DNA from: an uncultured Faecalibacterium sp.
GTDB lineage: Bacteria > Bacillota > Clostridia > Oscillospirales > Ruminococcaceae
Assembly (NCBI GenBank): GCA_944385995.1
Contig: CALWZL010000013.1
Coordinates: 1 to 42,582 of the forward strand
Length of the DNA stretch: 42,582 nt
Reading direction: 5' to 3'
A program made the translations under genes and the position numbers. Below, one piece after another: positions 8,142-15,813 of this stretch. The notes under the pieces are model-generated. The model had not been told where the DNA came from and did not search any database. It was given only the letters and a program-made list of their open reading frames with translations. Position 1 is the first letter of the stretch. Each line of letters begins with the position of its first letter.

Positions 8142-8483
8142 TCAGCCGTAGGGAGCCTCCTGCCGCCACTGGACCAGGTGCCGGACGGCCTCCTCGTTTT
8201 CCAAGGTGGGGATGGGGGACCCCGGCTCCCGCTGGCCGGCGTCATAGGAGGCCATGACGCCGGGCGTATTGCCCGCCAGAAAACCGGCGGCGTTCTTCTG
8301 ACGGCTGGGGGCAGGGGTGCCGTCGGTGACCGGAATCCCTCCCTGGGGCGTGCAGCTGGGGGAGGGATGGGGCGTCTGAGGGGCCGGCGTGGGCACCGGG
8401 GCGCCGGGTTGCTGGGGCTGGGCCGGGGGCGTTACAAGGGGCAGATCGCCCTCCCGGCCGGACTGTTTTGCAGGATGATCCAT
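8142..8483 (-). CDS. Small Pro-rich hypothetical protein
   Basis: I do not recognise a family. With the ATG at 8483, which has GGAGG nine bases upstream, the product is 113 residues. The reading frame is open further upstream to 8606, but that part overlaps the preceding terminator and has no ribosome binding site. Residues 17-60 are Pro/Gln/Thr-rich and look disordered. The C-terminal third (NTPGVMASYDAGQ, then ENEEAVRHLVQWRQEA) looks folded and may be the conserved part. No signal peptide or membrane helix is seen. It lies downstream of the peptidoglycan-binding gene but behind a terminator, so it may be expressed on its own. Confidence 0.6.
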   Translation of the reverse strand: MDHPAKQSGREGDLPLVTPPAQPQQPGAPVPTPAPQTPHPSPSCTPQGGIPVTDGTPAPSRQKNAAGFLAGNTPGVMASYDAGQREPGSPIPTLENEEAVRHLVQWRQEAPYG

Positions 8484-8540
8484 ACTGTTACACCTCCGGT
8501 GCCAGTGTGCCCGGCCCGGCAGGGGATTATGTACCGGCAG

Positions 8541-8574
8541 AAAAAGGCCCGCAGGCCGGGAGAGGTCTGCGGGC
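8541..8574 (-). terminator. Terminator of the spoIIR/peptidoglycan-binding transcript
   Basis: On the minus strand GGCCCGCAG and CTGCGGGCC form the stem, followed by TTTTT (8541-8545 on the plus strand are AAAAA). It lies ten bases past the stop codon at 8585. Confidence 0.85.
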
Positions 8575-8584
8575 CGGGACCGGC

Positions 8585-9058
8585 TTATTTGTAGAGCCTG
8601 GTCCATGTGGTGATGCCGATGACGCCGTCAGCGGTGAGCCCGCTGGCCTTCTGGAAGCTGACCACTGCGGAATAGGTCTTGCTGCCGAAATCGCCGTCGG
8701 CGGTGATACTGGCGCCCTTGGAGATCAGGCGCAGCTGGGCGCTCTTGACGGTGGCGCCCTTCTGACCGCTCTGGATGTTGATGCCGGGGTACTGCTCTGC
8801 GCCGCCGTGGATGGCTGCGTATTTGTCGTACAGGGCATTCCAGGTGTTCTGGCCCACCTTGCCGTCGGCGGTCAGGCTGTTCATCACCTGGAACTCCTGG
8901 ACCGCCTTGGCGGTCGAAGAACCATAGATGCCGTCCACCGTCAGAACGGGGTAGTGGGTACAGGTGCCGCGGACTCCGTTGAGCCAGGTCTGGATCAGAG
9001 CAACATCGGGGCCGCTGGAGCCGGTCTGAGACAGAGAATAGTATGCGGGTTTTGCCAT
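8585..9058 (-). CDS. Protein of two PG_binding_1 peptidoglycan-binding domains
   Basis: The 157-residue product consists almost entirely of two peptidoglycan-binding domain 1 repeats. Repeat one (about residues 8-80) carries DVALIQTWLN, VDGIYGSSTAKAVQEFQ and ADGKVGQNTW; repeat two (about 92-155) carries GATVKSAQLRL, ADGDFGSKTYSAVVSFQ and ADGVIGITTW. There is no catalytic domain and no obvious signal peptide, so how it would reach the wall is unclear; it may act inside the forespore or be released on mother-cell lysis. The ribosome binding site AGGAGGTGG is strong. It lies 49 bases behind spoIIR and is closed by the terminator 8541-8574, which suggests co-expression with spoIIR and a spore-wall role by inference. 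Confidence 0.88.
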   Translation of the reverse strand: MAKPAYYSLSQTGSSGPDVALIQTWLNGVRGTCTHYPVLTVDGIYGSSTAKAVQEFQVMNSLTADGKVGQNTWNALYDKYAAIHGGAEQYPGINIQSGQKGATVKSAQLRLISKGASITADGDFGSKTYSAVVSFQKASGLTADGVIGITTWTRLYK

Positions 9059-9107
9059 GGTGTAATTCCACCTCCTGGGCCACCATATGCAGGCGGGGGG
9101 CGATGTG

Positions 9108-9749
9108 TTACGAAATGGCCACCCAGGTCTTGTCCCGGCGGGAGGCGGTGAACCGCTGCCACAGCTCCACCACCCGCAGCCGGAGGATGTATTCCCCGCA
9201 GATCAGATCGTTTTCGGCGGGGTCGTCGTAACTGCCGCAGGCGGTGGTGCACAGGCCCGGATAGAGGACGCACCACCAGTTCCGGCCGTAGCTGCCGGGT
9301 TCGCCGATGTCCACCCGCACCGCGTCGTAGCGGCCGGCCGGCAGGGTAAAGCTGCCGTACTCGGTGGTATCGAAATACATATTCACCAGGCTGACCCGGA
9401 CCGTCCGGGGCGCGCCCAGCCGGGCCAGGGTCTGCTGGGCGGTCCGCTGGAAGTCCACCAGATGCCGGGCCGCCATGGCGCGGGCCTCGTCGGCGGTACC
9501 GGCGTCCTGATAAAGTTGTTCGGTCAGGTCCAGCAGCGCATCCCGGACGGCCAGTTTGCAGGTCTGGTCAAAGACCGAGTCGCTGTCGGCCCGGACGTGG
9601 AGCCGGAGGGTGTCGGCCCGGAGGGCCTCGCCGGTCTGCTGCTGGGTGCTCCACCACCCGGCGGCGCTCCAGAACAGCAGGCCGCCCAACAGGGCCAGAC
9701 AGAGGGTCAGCATCTGGGTTCGGGTAAGTAGGTTTTGAGAGGAATTCAT
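9108..9749 (-). CDS. spoIIR: Stage II sporulation protein R (SpoIIR)
   Basis: In sporulating Firmicutes SpoIIR is made in the forespore and exported to the intermembrane space, where it triggers SpoIIGA to process pro-sigma-E in the mother cell. The 213-residue product has an N-terminal hydrophobic signal anchor (about residues 13-32), then the family block LRLHVRADSDSVFDQ, the VRDALLD helix, and the diagnostic GRNWWCVLYPGLC block near the end. The ATG at 9749 is chosen because AAAGGAG lies upstream and the hydrophobic segment then sits at the right distance; the frame remains open to 9830, but that part overlaps the ispE terminator. I could not find a convincing sigma-F promoter. Confidence 0.9.
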   Translation of the reverse strand: MNSSQNLLTRTQMLTLCLALLGGLLFWSAAGWWSTQQQTGEALRADTLRLHVRADSDSVFDQTCKLAVRDALLDLTEQLYQDAGTADEARAMAARHLVDFQRTAQQTLARLGAPRTVRVSLVNMYFDTTEYGSFTLPAGRYDAVRVDIGEPGSYGRNWWCVLYPGLCTTACGSYDDPAENDLICGEYILRLRVVELWQRFTASRRDKTWVAIS

Positions 9750-9822
9750 AGGGCAGCGGGCTCCTTTCCGGTGGATTTGCCGGAAGTATGGGCCCGCCGC
9801 CGGTCCTTTATGCCAACAGAAA

Positions 9823-9853
9823 GGCGGCACAGGAATTTTTTTCCTGTGCCGCC
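9823..9853 (-). terminator. Terminator of the lrp-aminotransferase-ispE operon
   Basis: A perfect 13-bp stem (9823-9835 with 9841-9853) with an all-T (all-A on the minus strand) loop lies 14 bases beyond the ispE stop. The trailing T run on the minus strand is short (TTTCTGTT), so termination may be partial and allow some read-through into spoIIR. Confidence 0.75.
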
Positions 9854-9866
9854 GTGGGGATTGTTT

Positions 9867-10754
9867 TTACCGGGTGACCTTGACCACCCGGGCCCCGCCC
9901 CGGTCAGGGCGGAGGGTGTAGACCTGACGGCCCGCCGCTTCCAGTGCGGACGCGGCCTGCCGGGCTGCGTCCTCGGTCTCAAAAATCCCAAAGACCGCCG
10001 CGCCGCTGCCGGTCATCAGGGCAGCCCGGGCGCCGTGGGCGGTGAGGGCCTCTTTGAGGGCGGCGGTGTCGGCGCCGCCGGCACAGACTTCCAGGGCGTT
10101 GCCCGCAGCGCTGCACAGGCCATTCAGGTCCCCGGACCGGATGGCCGTTTCCTGGGCGGCACAGTCGGGATGGGTGGGGGAACCGATCTGGTCATAGGCC
10201 GCAAAGGCCGCCGGCGTCGAGATGCCGTACCCCGGCATGACGACGGTGAACCAGCAGTCGGGGCAGGGGGGCAGGGCCTTGATGAGGTCTCCCAGGCCCT
10301 GAACCCGGCAGGTCCCGCCCATCAGGGCAAAGGGGACATCCGCCCCCACCGACGCCCCCAGGGCGCACAGTTCGGTCATGGACAGATGGGCGCCGTAGAG
10401 GGTGTTGAGGCCCACCAGGACGGCGGCGGCGTCGGCCGAGCCGCCGCCCATCCCGGCCCGGACCGGGACGCTCTTGCGGATGGTGATGTCGGCCCCGGCC
10501 AGCAGGCCGGTATAGTAAAAGAATGCCAGAGCGGCCTTGTAGGCGGTGTTCTTGGGACCGGTGGGAATCCGGCTGCCCGGAATCCGCACCACCAGATCCA
10601 TGCTCCGCCGCAGGGTGACCTGCTCATACAGGCTCACCGCCTGCATGACCATGTCCAGGGCGTGATAGCCCCCCGGCAGGATGCCCACCACATCCAAAGA
10701 GAGGTTCAGTTTGGCGGGCGCGAGGAGATGGACGCTCTGTAAGGGTGATGCCAT
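9867..10754 (-). CDS. ispE: 4-diphosphocytidyl-2-C-methyl-D-erythritol kinase (IspE)
   Basis: GHMP-family kinase that phosphorylates CDP-methylerythritol in the non-mevalonate isoprenoid pathway in the cytoplasm. The 295-residue product has the N-terminal APAKLNLSLDV strand with the substrate Lys, the glycine-rich ATP loop VRAGMGGGSADAAAV, the VGADVPFALMGG motif and the C-terminal MTGSGAAVFG motif, all in the expected order and length. The ATG at 10754 follows AAGGAGG by nine bases; the frame is open upstream but lies inside the preceding gene. It is the third gene of an operon, 13 bases behind the aminotransferase. The pathway link to the two upstream amino acid genes is not obvious. Confidence 0.95.
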   Translation of the reverse strand: MASPLQSVHLLAPAKLNLSLDVVGILPGGYHALDMVMQAVSLYEQVTLRRSMDLVVRIPGSRIPTGPKNTAYKAALAFFYYTGLLAGADITIRKSVPVRAGMGGGSADAAAVLVGLNTLYGAHLSMTELCALGASVGADVPFALMGGTCRVQGLGDLIKALPPCPDCWFTVVMPGYGISTPAAFAAYDQIGSPTHPDCAAQETAIRSGDLNGLCSAAGNALEVCAGGADTAALKEALTAHGARAALMTGSGAAVFGIFETEDAARQAASALEAAGRQVYTLRPDRGGARVVKVTR

Positions 10755-10767
10755 GGTGCGGCCCTCC

Positions 10768-11937
10768 TTATTTGGCCCGGTCCTGCAGGAAAACGGCAAT
10801 CCGCCGCAGGGCTTCCCGCAGATGGTCCACCGAGTAGGCGTAGGAAACGCGGCAGTAGCCCTCGCCCGATGCGCCGAAGGCGTCGCCCGGCACCAGAGCC
10901 ACATGCTTTGCCTCCAGCAGGGAGGTACAGAATTCCTGGCTGCTCATGCCGGTGGACTTGATGCAGGGGAAGGTGTAGAAAGCGCCCTGGGGCTCGAAGC
11001 AGGTCAGGCCCAGATCGTTGAAGCCCTTGACCACCAGACGGCGGCGCATGTTGTACTCCTCCCGCATCCGCTCGATCTCGTTGTCGCACTCCTTCAGAGC
11101 CACGATGGCGGCATACTGGCTGGTGGTGGGGGCGCTCATGATGGCGCTCTGATGGATCTTGGTCATCACCTTGAGGATGGGCTCGGGGCCGCAGGCATAG
11201 CCCAGACGCCAGCCGGTCATGGCGTAGGTCTTGGAAAAGCCGTTGACCACCACCGTCCGCTCCCGCATCCCGGGCAGGGAGGCGATGGAGACATGGCGGG
11301 GACCGTAGGTCAGCTCGGCGTAAATCTCATCCGACAGGACGATGATGTCGGTGCCCCGCAGCACCTCGGCGACAGCCTCCAGATCTTCCCGGCCCATGAC
11401 GGCGCCGGTGGGGTTGTTGGGGAAGGGCATAATCAACAGTTTGGTCCGGGGGGTGATGGCCTTGCGGAGGGCCTCGGCGTTGAGCCGGAACTGATCCTCC
11501 TGCCGGCAGGGCAGATGGACCGGCACGCCCCCCGACAGGGTGGTGATGGGGTCATAGCAGACAAAGCAGGGCTCGGGGATGATGACCTCATCGCCGGGGG
11601 AGACCAGGGTGCGGATGCACATGTCGATGGCCTCGCTGCCGCCCACCGTCACCAGAATCTCGTGCATGGGGTCGTAGTGGAGATCCATCCGGCGCTCCAG
11701 GTAGCGGGAAATTTCCACCCGCAGCTCCTTCAGGCCGGCGTTGGAGGTGTATTTGGTGTGGCCCATCTCCAGGGACTCAATGCCGGCCTCCCGGATGGCC
11801 CAGGGGGTTTTGAAGTCGGGCTCGCCCACGCCCAGACTGATGCACTCGGGCATCTCGGCGGCCAGGTCGAAAAATTTGCGGATGCCGGACGGACGCATGG
11901 CCGCGGCGGCAGGCGCAATCAGCTTATCATAGTCCAT
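10768..11937 (-). CDS. PLP-dependent class I/II aminotransferase
   Basis: Fold-type I aminotransferase of 389 residues. Signatures in order are the GVGEPDF loop, the NAGLKELR helix, the GGSEAID phosphate-cup segment, MPFPNNPTGA (Asn contacting PLP), LSDEIYAEL (Asp/Tyr) and NGFSKTYAMTGWRLGY with the PLP Schiff-base Lys. It most resembles the AspC/PatA group that moves amino groups between Ala, Asp, Glu or aromatic acids and keto acids; the exact substrate cannot be told. The start ATG at 11937 overlaps the stop of the upstream lrp gene (TGATG), the usual arrangement for translational coupling; a GTG four codons upstream is an alternative. The pairing with an Lrp regulator suggests that amino acid levels control the enzyme. 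Confidence 0.92.
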   Translation of the reverse strand: MDYDKLIAPAAAAMRPSGIRKFFDLAAEMPECISLGVGEPDFKTPWAIREAGIESLEMGHTKYTSNAGLKELRVEISRYLERRMDLHYDPMHEILVTVGGSEAIDMCIRTLVSPGDEVIIPEPCFVCYDPITTLSGGVPVHLPCRQEDQFRLNAEALRKAITPRTKLLIMPFPNNPTGAVMGREDLEAVAEVLRGTDIIVLSDEIYAELTYGPRHVSIASLPGMRERTVVVNGFSKTYAMTGWRLGYACGPEPILKVMTKIHQSAIMSAPTTSQYAAIVALKECDNEIERMREEYNMRRRLVVKGFNDLGLTCFEPQGAFYTFPCIKSTGMSSQEFCTSLLEAKHVALVPGDAFGASGEGYCRVSYAYSVDHLREALRRIAVFLQDRAK

Positions 11938-12413
11938 CACAGCACGCACTCTCTTTCGTCGATCTCTTCCAGCTGGTAGAGCTTGCCCTCCCGCTTGTAG
12001 ATGCGGAGGACGAAATGGGTGGCGGTGGACAGCACGTCATCCAGCGGAGACAGCCGCTTTGCCACAAACAGGGCCACTTCCTGGAAGGTCTTGCCCTTGA
12101 TGATGAGCTGCAGGTCGTAGCCGCCGCTCATCAGCAGGACGCTCTCCACCTCGTCGAAGGAGGCGATGGTGGTGGCGATCTCATCAAAACCGCGGCTCTT
12201 TTTGGGGGAGACGTGGAGCTCGATGACGGCTTCCACCTGGTCGACCCCTACCTTTTCCCAGTCCACCAGGGTCTTGTACCCCTTGATGTAGCCCTTGGCG
12301 GTGGCCTCGTCCATCAGGGCGGCCACTTCCTCCACCGGCTTGTCCAGCATGGCGGCGATGTCCTCCAGGGGGAGGCGGGCGTTGTTTTCCAGTAATTTCA
12401 AAAGCTGTTCCAT
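11937..12413 (-). CDS. Lrp/AsnC family transcriptional regulator
   Basis: Amino-acid-responsive DNA-binding regulator of 158 residues. The N-terminal half (about 1-60) is a winged helix-turn-helix (LLKLLENNARLPLEDIAAML, then VAALMDEATAKGYI). The C-terminal half is the RAM ligand domain with strands around VEAVIELHV, the FDEVESVLLMSGGYDLQLII core and a final helix-strand. The ATG at 12413 is preferred because a more upstream GTG lies inside the -10 box of the promoter at 12449-12457. Its stop overlaps the start of the aminotransferase gene. Local and autogenous control of this operon is typical for the family but is inferred here. Confidence 0.9.
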   Translation of the reverse strand: MEQLLKLLENNARLPLEDIAAMLDKPVEEVAALMDEATAKGYIKGYKTLVDWEKVGVDQVEAVIELHVSPKKSRGFDEIATTIASFDEVESVLLMSGGYDLQLIIKGKTFQEVALFVAKRLSPLDDVLSTATHFVLRIYKREGKLYQLEEIDERECVL

Positions 12414-12448
12414 ATCCTTGCACTCCTTCTCTTCAACAGAATAAAATA

Positions 12449-12457
12449 AGTATAACA
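12449..12457 (-). promoter_or_regulatory. Extended -10 promoter of the lrp operon
   Basis: On the minus strand TGTTATACT is a TGn-extended -10 box (hexamer TATACT at 12449-12454). No good -35 is seen at 17 bases, as is common for extended -10 promoters. It rules out the longer lrp open frame. Confidence 0.6.
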
Positions 12458-12556
12458 CAGCCCCGGCCGGATTGCACCTGCTTTTGGGGCATTTGGAGCC
12501 AGGGTGGCGGCGGTTTGCCTTTTTTTCTAAAAGGAGTGTTCAAAATTCGTCAAATC

Positions 12557-12565
12557 TGCTATACT
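12557..12565 (+). promoter_or_regulatory. Extended -10 promoter of the ACT/UPF0210 genes
   Basis: TGCTATACT is a TGn-extended -10 box with TATACT at 12560-12565. The start site would be near 12572, leaving a 55-base leader. The same nonamer occurs in front of the CDF exporter at 40249-40257. Confidence 0.6.
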
Positions 12566-12626
12566 AAAGACGACCAGGGGCCGGCCGGCCCCGCCATTTG
12601 CCTGCAAGTGAGAAGAGGGACGGAAT

Positions 12627-12896
12627 ATGAAAGCGTTTATTACAGTCGTCGGCAAAGACACCGTGGGCGTGGTTGCCCGTGTGTCGGGCCTGTGCAGCGA
12701 GCTGGGCATCAACATCGAGGACATCACCCAGAGCATCCTGCAGGGGATGTTTGCGATGATTATGCTGGTGGACATTGCAGGGTGCAATGTCAGCCACGAG
12801 GAGCTGCGCAGCCGGATTGACGCCCTGGCCGGTGAGATGGACATGCAGATCACCCTGACCCGGCAGGAAGTTTTTGACGCCATGCACACCATCTGA
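12627..12896 (+). CDS. ACT-domain protein, UPF0237 family
   Basis: An 89-residue single ACT domain. The pattern is strand-helix-strand-strand-helix-strand with the ligand turn [19 protein letters not shown] and the following [13 protein letters not shown] domains bind small ligands, usually amino acids, and regulate a partner. UPF0237 genes are regularly found directly before UPF0210 genes, as here with a 19-base gap, so the two products probably act together. The ligand and target are unknown. The start has a purine-rich ribosome binding site (GAGGGACGG). Confidence 0.9.
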   Translation: MKAFITVVGKDTVGVVARVSGLCSELGINIEDITQSILQGMFAMIMLVDIAGCNVSHEELRSRIDALAGEMDMQITLTRQEVFDAMHTI

Positions 12897-12915
12897 CGGG
12901 AGGGGAGTACATCAC

Positions 12916-14283
12916 ATGAGTATGTTCAACACGGGGGATATCCTCGAGACCATCGAGATGTTCACCCAGGAGAACCTGGACGTTCGGACCGTGACCATGG
13001 GCATCAGCCTGCTGGACTGCATCGATCCCGACCCGGCCAAAGCCTGTGAAAAGGTCTACCGCAAGATCACCACCCGGGCAGCCAAGCTGGTGCCCACCGT
13101 GGACGCCATTGCGGCCGAGTACGGGATTCCCATCATCAACAAGCGGATCAGCGTCACCCCCATCGCCATGCTGCTGGGGGCCTGCCCCGACGCCGACCCG
13201 GTGGACTTTGCCAAGGCCCTGGACGCCGCCGGCAAGGCGGTGGGGGTCAACTTTGTGGGCGGCTACACCGCTTTGGTGCACAAGGGCTTTTCGGCCGGCG
13301 ACAAGCGGCTGATTGAATCGATCCCCCGGGCCCTGGCCCAGACCGACATTGTGTGCAGCTCGGTGAACATCGGCGCCACCAAGGCAGGCCTGAACATGGA
13401 CGCCGTCAAGATGATGGGTCAGGCCGTCCGCAAGACCGCCGAGATGACCGCCGACCGCCAGTGCATCGGCGCGGCCAAGCTGGTGATTTTCTGCAACGCC
13501 CCCGAGGACAACCCCTTTATGGCCGGCGCCTTCCACGGCGCGGGCGAGCCCGACTGTGAGATTCACGTGGGCGTTTCGGGCCCCGGCGCGGTCCGGGCTG
13601 CCCTGGCCCGGCTGCCCAAGGACGCCCCCATCGACGAGGTGGCCAGCCTGGTCAAGCGGACCGCCTTCAAGATCACCCGGGTGGGCCAGCTGGTGGCCAA
13701 CCTGGTCTCCCGGGAACTGGGAGTCCCCGCCGGCATCATTGATCTGTCCCTGGCCCCCACCCCCGCCATCGGGGACAGCGTGGCCAACATTCTGGAGGAG
13801 ATGGGCCTGGAGACCTGCGGCTGCTGCGGCACCACCGCCTGCCTGGCCCTGCTGAACGACGCCGTCAAGAAAGGCGGCGTTATGGCCTCCAACCACGTGG
13901 GCGGCCTGTCAGGCGCTTTCATCCCGGTCAGCGAGGACGCCGGCATGATTCATGCCGCTGAGACCGGCTGTCTGACCATCGAGAAGCTGGAAGCCATGAC
14001 CGCGGTGTGCAGCGTCGGCATTGATATGGTCATCATCCCCGGCGACACTCCCGCCTCGGTCATCAGCGGCCTGATCGCCGACGAGGCCGCCATCGGCATG
14101 GTCAACTCCAAGACCACCGCGGTCCGCGTCATCCCGGCCATCGGCCGGAAGGCCGGCGAGGTGCTGGACTTCGGCGGCCTGCTGGGCTATGGCCCCATCA
14201 TGCCCATCAACCAGAAGGACCCCTCGGTGTTCATCAACCGCGGCGGCCGTCTGCCCGCCCCCATGCAGTCCCTGAAGAACTAA
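12916..14283 (+). CDS. UPF0210 (PFL family, DUF711) protein
   Basis: A 455-residue cytoplasmic protein of the UPF0210/PFL family, named for a fold related to glycyl-radical enzymes; no reaction has been assigned that I know of. Signatures include the N-terminal [11 protein letters not shown], the [12 protein letters not shown] segment, [19 protein letters not shown], the [15 protein letters not shown] Cys cluster (about residue 300) and the C-terminal [13 protein letters not shown]. There is no glycyl-radical RVxG loop of the PFL type and no activating enzyme nearby. The ATG at 12916 follows GGGAGGGGAG. It forms a two-gene unit with the ACT protein. Confidence 0.93.
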   Translation: MSMFNTGDILETIEMFTQENLDVRTVTMGISLLDCIDPDPAKACEKVYRKITTRAAKLVPTVDAIAAEYGIPIINKRISVTPIAMLLGACPDADPVDFAKALDAAGKAVGVNFVGGYTALVHKGFSAGDKRLIESIPRALAQTDIVCSSVNIGATKAGLNMDAVKMMGQAVRKTAEMTADRQCIGAAKLVIFCNAPEDNPFMAGAFHGAGEPDCEIHVGVSGPGAVRAALARLPKDAPIDEVASLVKRTAFKITRVGQLVANLVSRELGVPAGIIDLSLAPTPAIGDSVANILEEMGLETCGCCGTTACLALLNDAVKKGGVMASNHVGGLSGAFIPVSEDAGMIHAAETGCLTIEKLEAMTAVCSVGIDMVIIPGDTPASVISGLIADEAAIGMVNSKTTAVRVIPAIGRKAGEVLDFGGLLGYGPIMPINQKDPSVFINRGGRLPAPMQSLKN

Positions 14284-14318
14284 AGAGAACGGGCCTTTGG
14301 GCCCCGGCTCTGCATAAA

Positions 14319-14363
14319 ACCCCCTTTCCCCGGGCAAGCTACCGGCAGGAAGGGGGGCTTTTT
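14319..14363 (+). promoter_or_regulatory. Terminator-like hairpin that abuts the DUF378 start
   Basis: ACCCCCTTTCC (14319-14329) pairs with GGAAGGGGGG around 14348-14357, with an inner CCGG pair, and is followed by CTTTTT (14358-14363). The next base begins the GTG start codon of the DUF378 gene. The 3' arm is both the terminator arm and the only ribosome binding site of that gene, so termination and translation initiation compete. A smaller GGGCC/GGCCC stem at 14291-14304 precedes it. Confidence 0.75.
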
Positions 14364-14567
14364 GTGCAGACCTTTTATAAAATATGCCTGTGTCTGATGA
14401 TTGTGGGCGGCATCAACTGGGGATTGATCGGACTGTTCCAGTTCGACTTCGTCGGCTGGCTGCTGGGCGGCAGCACCTCGCTGTGGTCCCGCATCGTGTT
14501 CACCCTGGTGGGCGCGGCCGCCCTCTGCGGCATTCCGGGCCTGTTCACCAACACGGCAGAAGAATAA
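14364..14567 (+). CDS. DUF378 small membrane protein
   Basis: A 67-residue protein of two hydrophobic helices (about residues 5-27 and 38-60) joined by a short loop. The first helix ends in the family signature GGINWGLIGLFQFD, and the second carries RIVFTLVGAAAL. DUF378 proteins are widespread small integral membrane proteins of unknown role. The start is GTG at 14364 with GGAAGGGGG about six bases upstream; an internal ATG at codon 12 would cut the first helix. The ribosome binding site is part of a terminator-like hairpin. A bidirectional terminator follows. Confidence 0.85.
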   Translation: MQTFYKICLCLMIVGGINWGLIGLFQFDFVGWLLGGSTSLWSRIVFTLVGAAALCGIPGLFTNTAEE

Positions 14568-14572
14568 CACGG

Positions 14573-14616
14573 AAAAAGGGCCTGCCCGGCCGCAGATGCG
14601 GAGGGGCAGGCCCTTT
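14573..14616. terminator. Bidirectional terminator between DUF378 and asnA
   Basis: AAAAAGGGCCTGCCC (14573-14587) pairs with GGGCAGGCCCTTTG (about 14604-14617). A runs on one side and T runs on the other let it stop both convergent transcripts. Confidence 0.88.
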
Positions 14617-14629
14617 GTTTGGGTCAGGT

Positions 14630-15643
14630 TTACAGCAGGGGGATGCCGGCCTTGGCGCAGGCTTCCCGGGTCTGGGCGTCCCAGACGGTGGCCTGGACCT
14701 CGCCGATGTGGGCGCTGCCCAGCAGCAGCATGCACAGCCGGCTCTGGCCGATGCCGCCGCCGATGGTGTAGGGCAGCTCGCCGGCCAGCAGGGCCTTGTG
14801 GAAAGGCAGATTGCGGCGGTCGTCGCAGCCGGCCTCGGTGAGCTGGCGGTCCAGGCTCTCGGGGCTGACCCGGATGCCCATGCTGCTCAGCTCATAGCTG
14901 CAGGCCAGCGGGTCGTTCCAGAACAGCAGGTCGCCGTTCAGGTCCCAGTCGTCGTAGTCGGGGGCCCGGCCGTCGTGGGGCTTGCCGCTGCGCAGTTTCC
15001 GGCCGATCTGCATCAGGAAGGTGGTGCCGTGCTCCTTGACAAAGGCGTTTTCGCGCTCTTTGGGGGTCAGGTCGGGGTAGAGGTCCTCCAGCTCCTGGCT
15101 GGTGATAAAGACCACGTTGGGGCTGTGGAGGGGCAGCTCCTGCAGCTGGGGGAACATGGCGTGCAGGTTCATCTCGGTGGCGCAGACCGCCGACACGATG
15201 GCACGGACCACGTTCTTGAGGTACTCCAGATTCCGGTCCTCCTCCCGGATGACCTTCTCCCAGTCCCACTGGTCCACATAGACCGAGTGGAGGTTGTCCA
15301 GCTCCTCATCCCGGCGGATGGCGTTCATGTCGCAGTACAGGCCCTTGCCCACATGGAAATCATAGTCCTTCAGGGCCTTGCGCTTCCACTTGGCCAGGGA
15401 CTGGACCACCTCGGCGGTGACGCCGGTGTCCCGGATCTCAAAGGACACCTTCCGCTCGACGCCGTTCAGGTCGTCGTTCAAGCCGGTGGCAGCCTCCACA
15501 AACAGGGGGGCCGAGACACGGCGGAGGTTGAGGGTGGCGCACAGGGTGTCGGCAAACAGCCGCTTGATGGTGCCGATGGCCCTCTGGGTGTCGTAGAGGT
15601 TGAGGGCGGGCTTGTAGCCCGCAGGCAGGATGATGTTGCTCAT
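14630..15643 (-). CDS. asnA: Aspartate-ammonia ligase (asparagine synthetase A)
   Basis: Makes asparagine from aspartate, ammonia and ATP in the cytoplasm; it is structurally related to class II aminoacyl-tRNA synthetases. The 337-residue product has the expected length and segments: the YDTQRAIGTIKRLF N-terminus, RRVSAPLFVEAATGLNDDLNGVERKVSF, the WDWEKVI aspartate-site helix, and the C-terminal PYTIGGGIGQSRLCMLLL motif 3-like segment. It is monocistronic with a clear promoter (15704-15732) and a leader hairpin (15668-15690). It diverges from cysS and converges on DUF378. Confidence 0.96.
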   Translation of the reverse strand: MSNIILPAGYKPALNLYDTQRAIGTIKRLFADTLCATLNLRRVSAPLFVEAATGLNDDLNGVERKVSFEIRDTGVTAEVVQSLAKWKRKALKDYDFHVGKGLYCDMNAIRRDEELDNLHSVYVDQWDWEKVIREEDRNLEYLKNVVRAIVSAVCATEMNLHAMFPQLQELPLHSPNVVFITSQELEDLYPDLTPKERENAFVKEHGTTFLMQIGRKLRSGKPHDGRAPDYDDWDLNGDLLFWNDPLACSYELSSMGIRVSPESLDRQLTEAGCDDRRNLPFHKALLAGELPYTIGGGIGQSRLCMLLLGSAHIGEVQATVWDAQTREACAKAGIPLL

Positions 15644-15667
15644 AATACTTTCCCCTTTTTCACAAGC

Positions 15668-15690
15668 GGTGCGCCGCGCGCCGGCGCACC
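15668..15690 (-). promoter_or_regulatory. GC-rich hairpin in the asnA leader
   Basis: GGTGCGCCG (15668-15676) and CGGCGCACC (15682-15690) form a perfect 9-bp stem with a five-base loop. It lies just downstream of the expected asnA start site (near 15697) and about 25 bases before the ATG. There is no T run after it. It could stabilise the mRNA or be a regulator binding site. Confidence 0.65.
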
Positions 15691-15703
15691 ATGGATATTA
15701 CAA

Positions 15704-15732
15704 ATTATCGCACAAGAAGGGACGATTGTAAA
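15704..15732 (-). promoter_or_regulatory. asnA promoter
   Basis: On the minus strand TTTACA (15727-15732) and GATAAT (15704-15709) are 17 bases apart, and the -10 box is TG-extended (TGCGATAAT). Confidence 0.75.
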
Positions 15733-15741
15733 GGGGCAGGG

Positions 15742-15770
15742 TTGCAACAAAGCCCGCGCGGCGGTATAAT
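15742..15770 (+). promoter_or_regulatory. cysS promoter
   Basis: TTGCAA (15742-15747) and a perfect TATAAT (15765-15770) with 17 bases between. The start would be near 15777, giving a leader of about 37 bases. Confidence 0.85.
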
Positions 15771-15813
15771 GAGAGCAACACGCCCAGCGCAACGAAAAAA
15801 GGAGAGAGCTGCC

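Noticed and set aside
9750-9830. Longer spoIIR start
   Set aside because: The added residues overlap the ispE terminator and would place a Cys/Arg-rich stretch before the signal anchor; the ATG at 9749 has a ribosome binding site.
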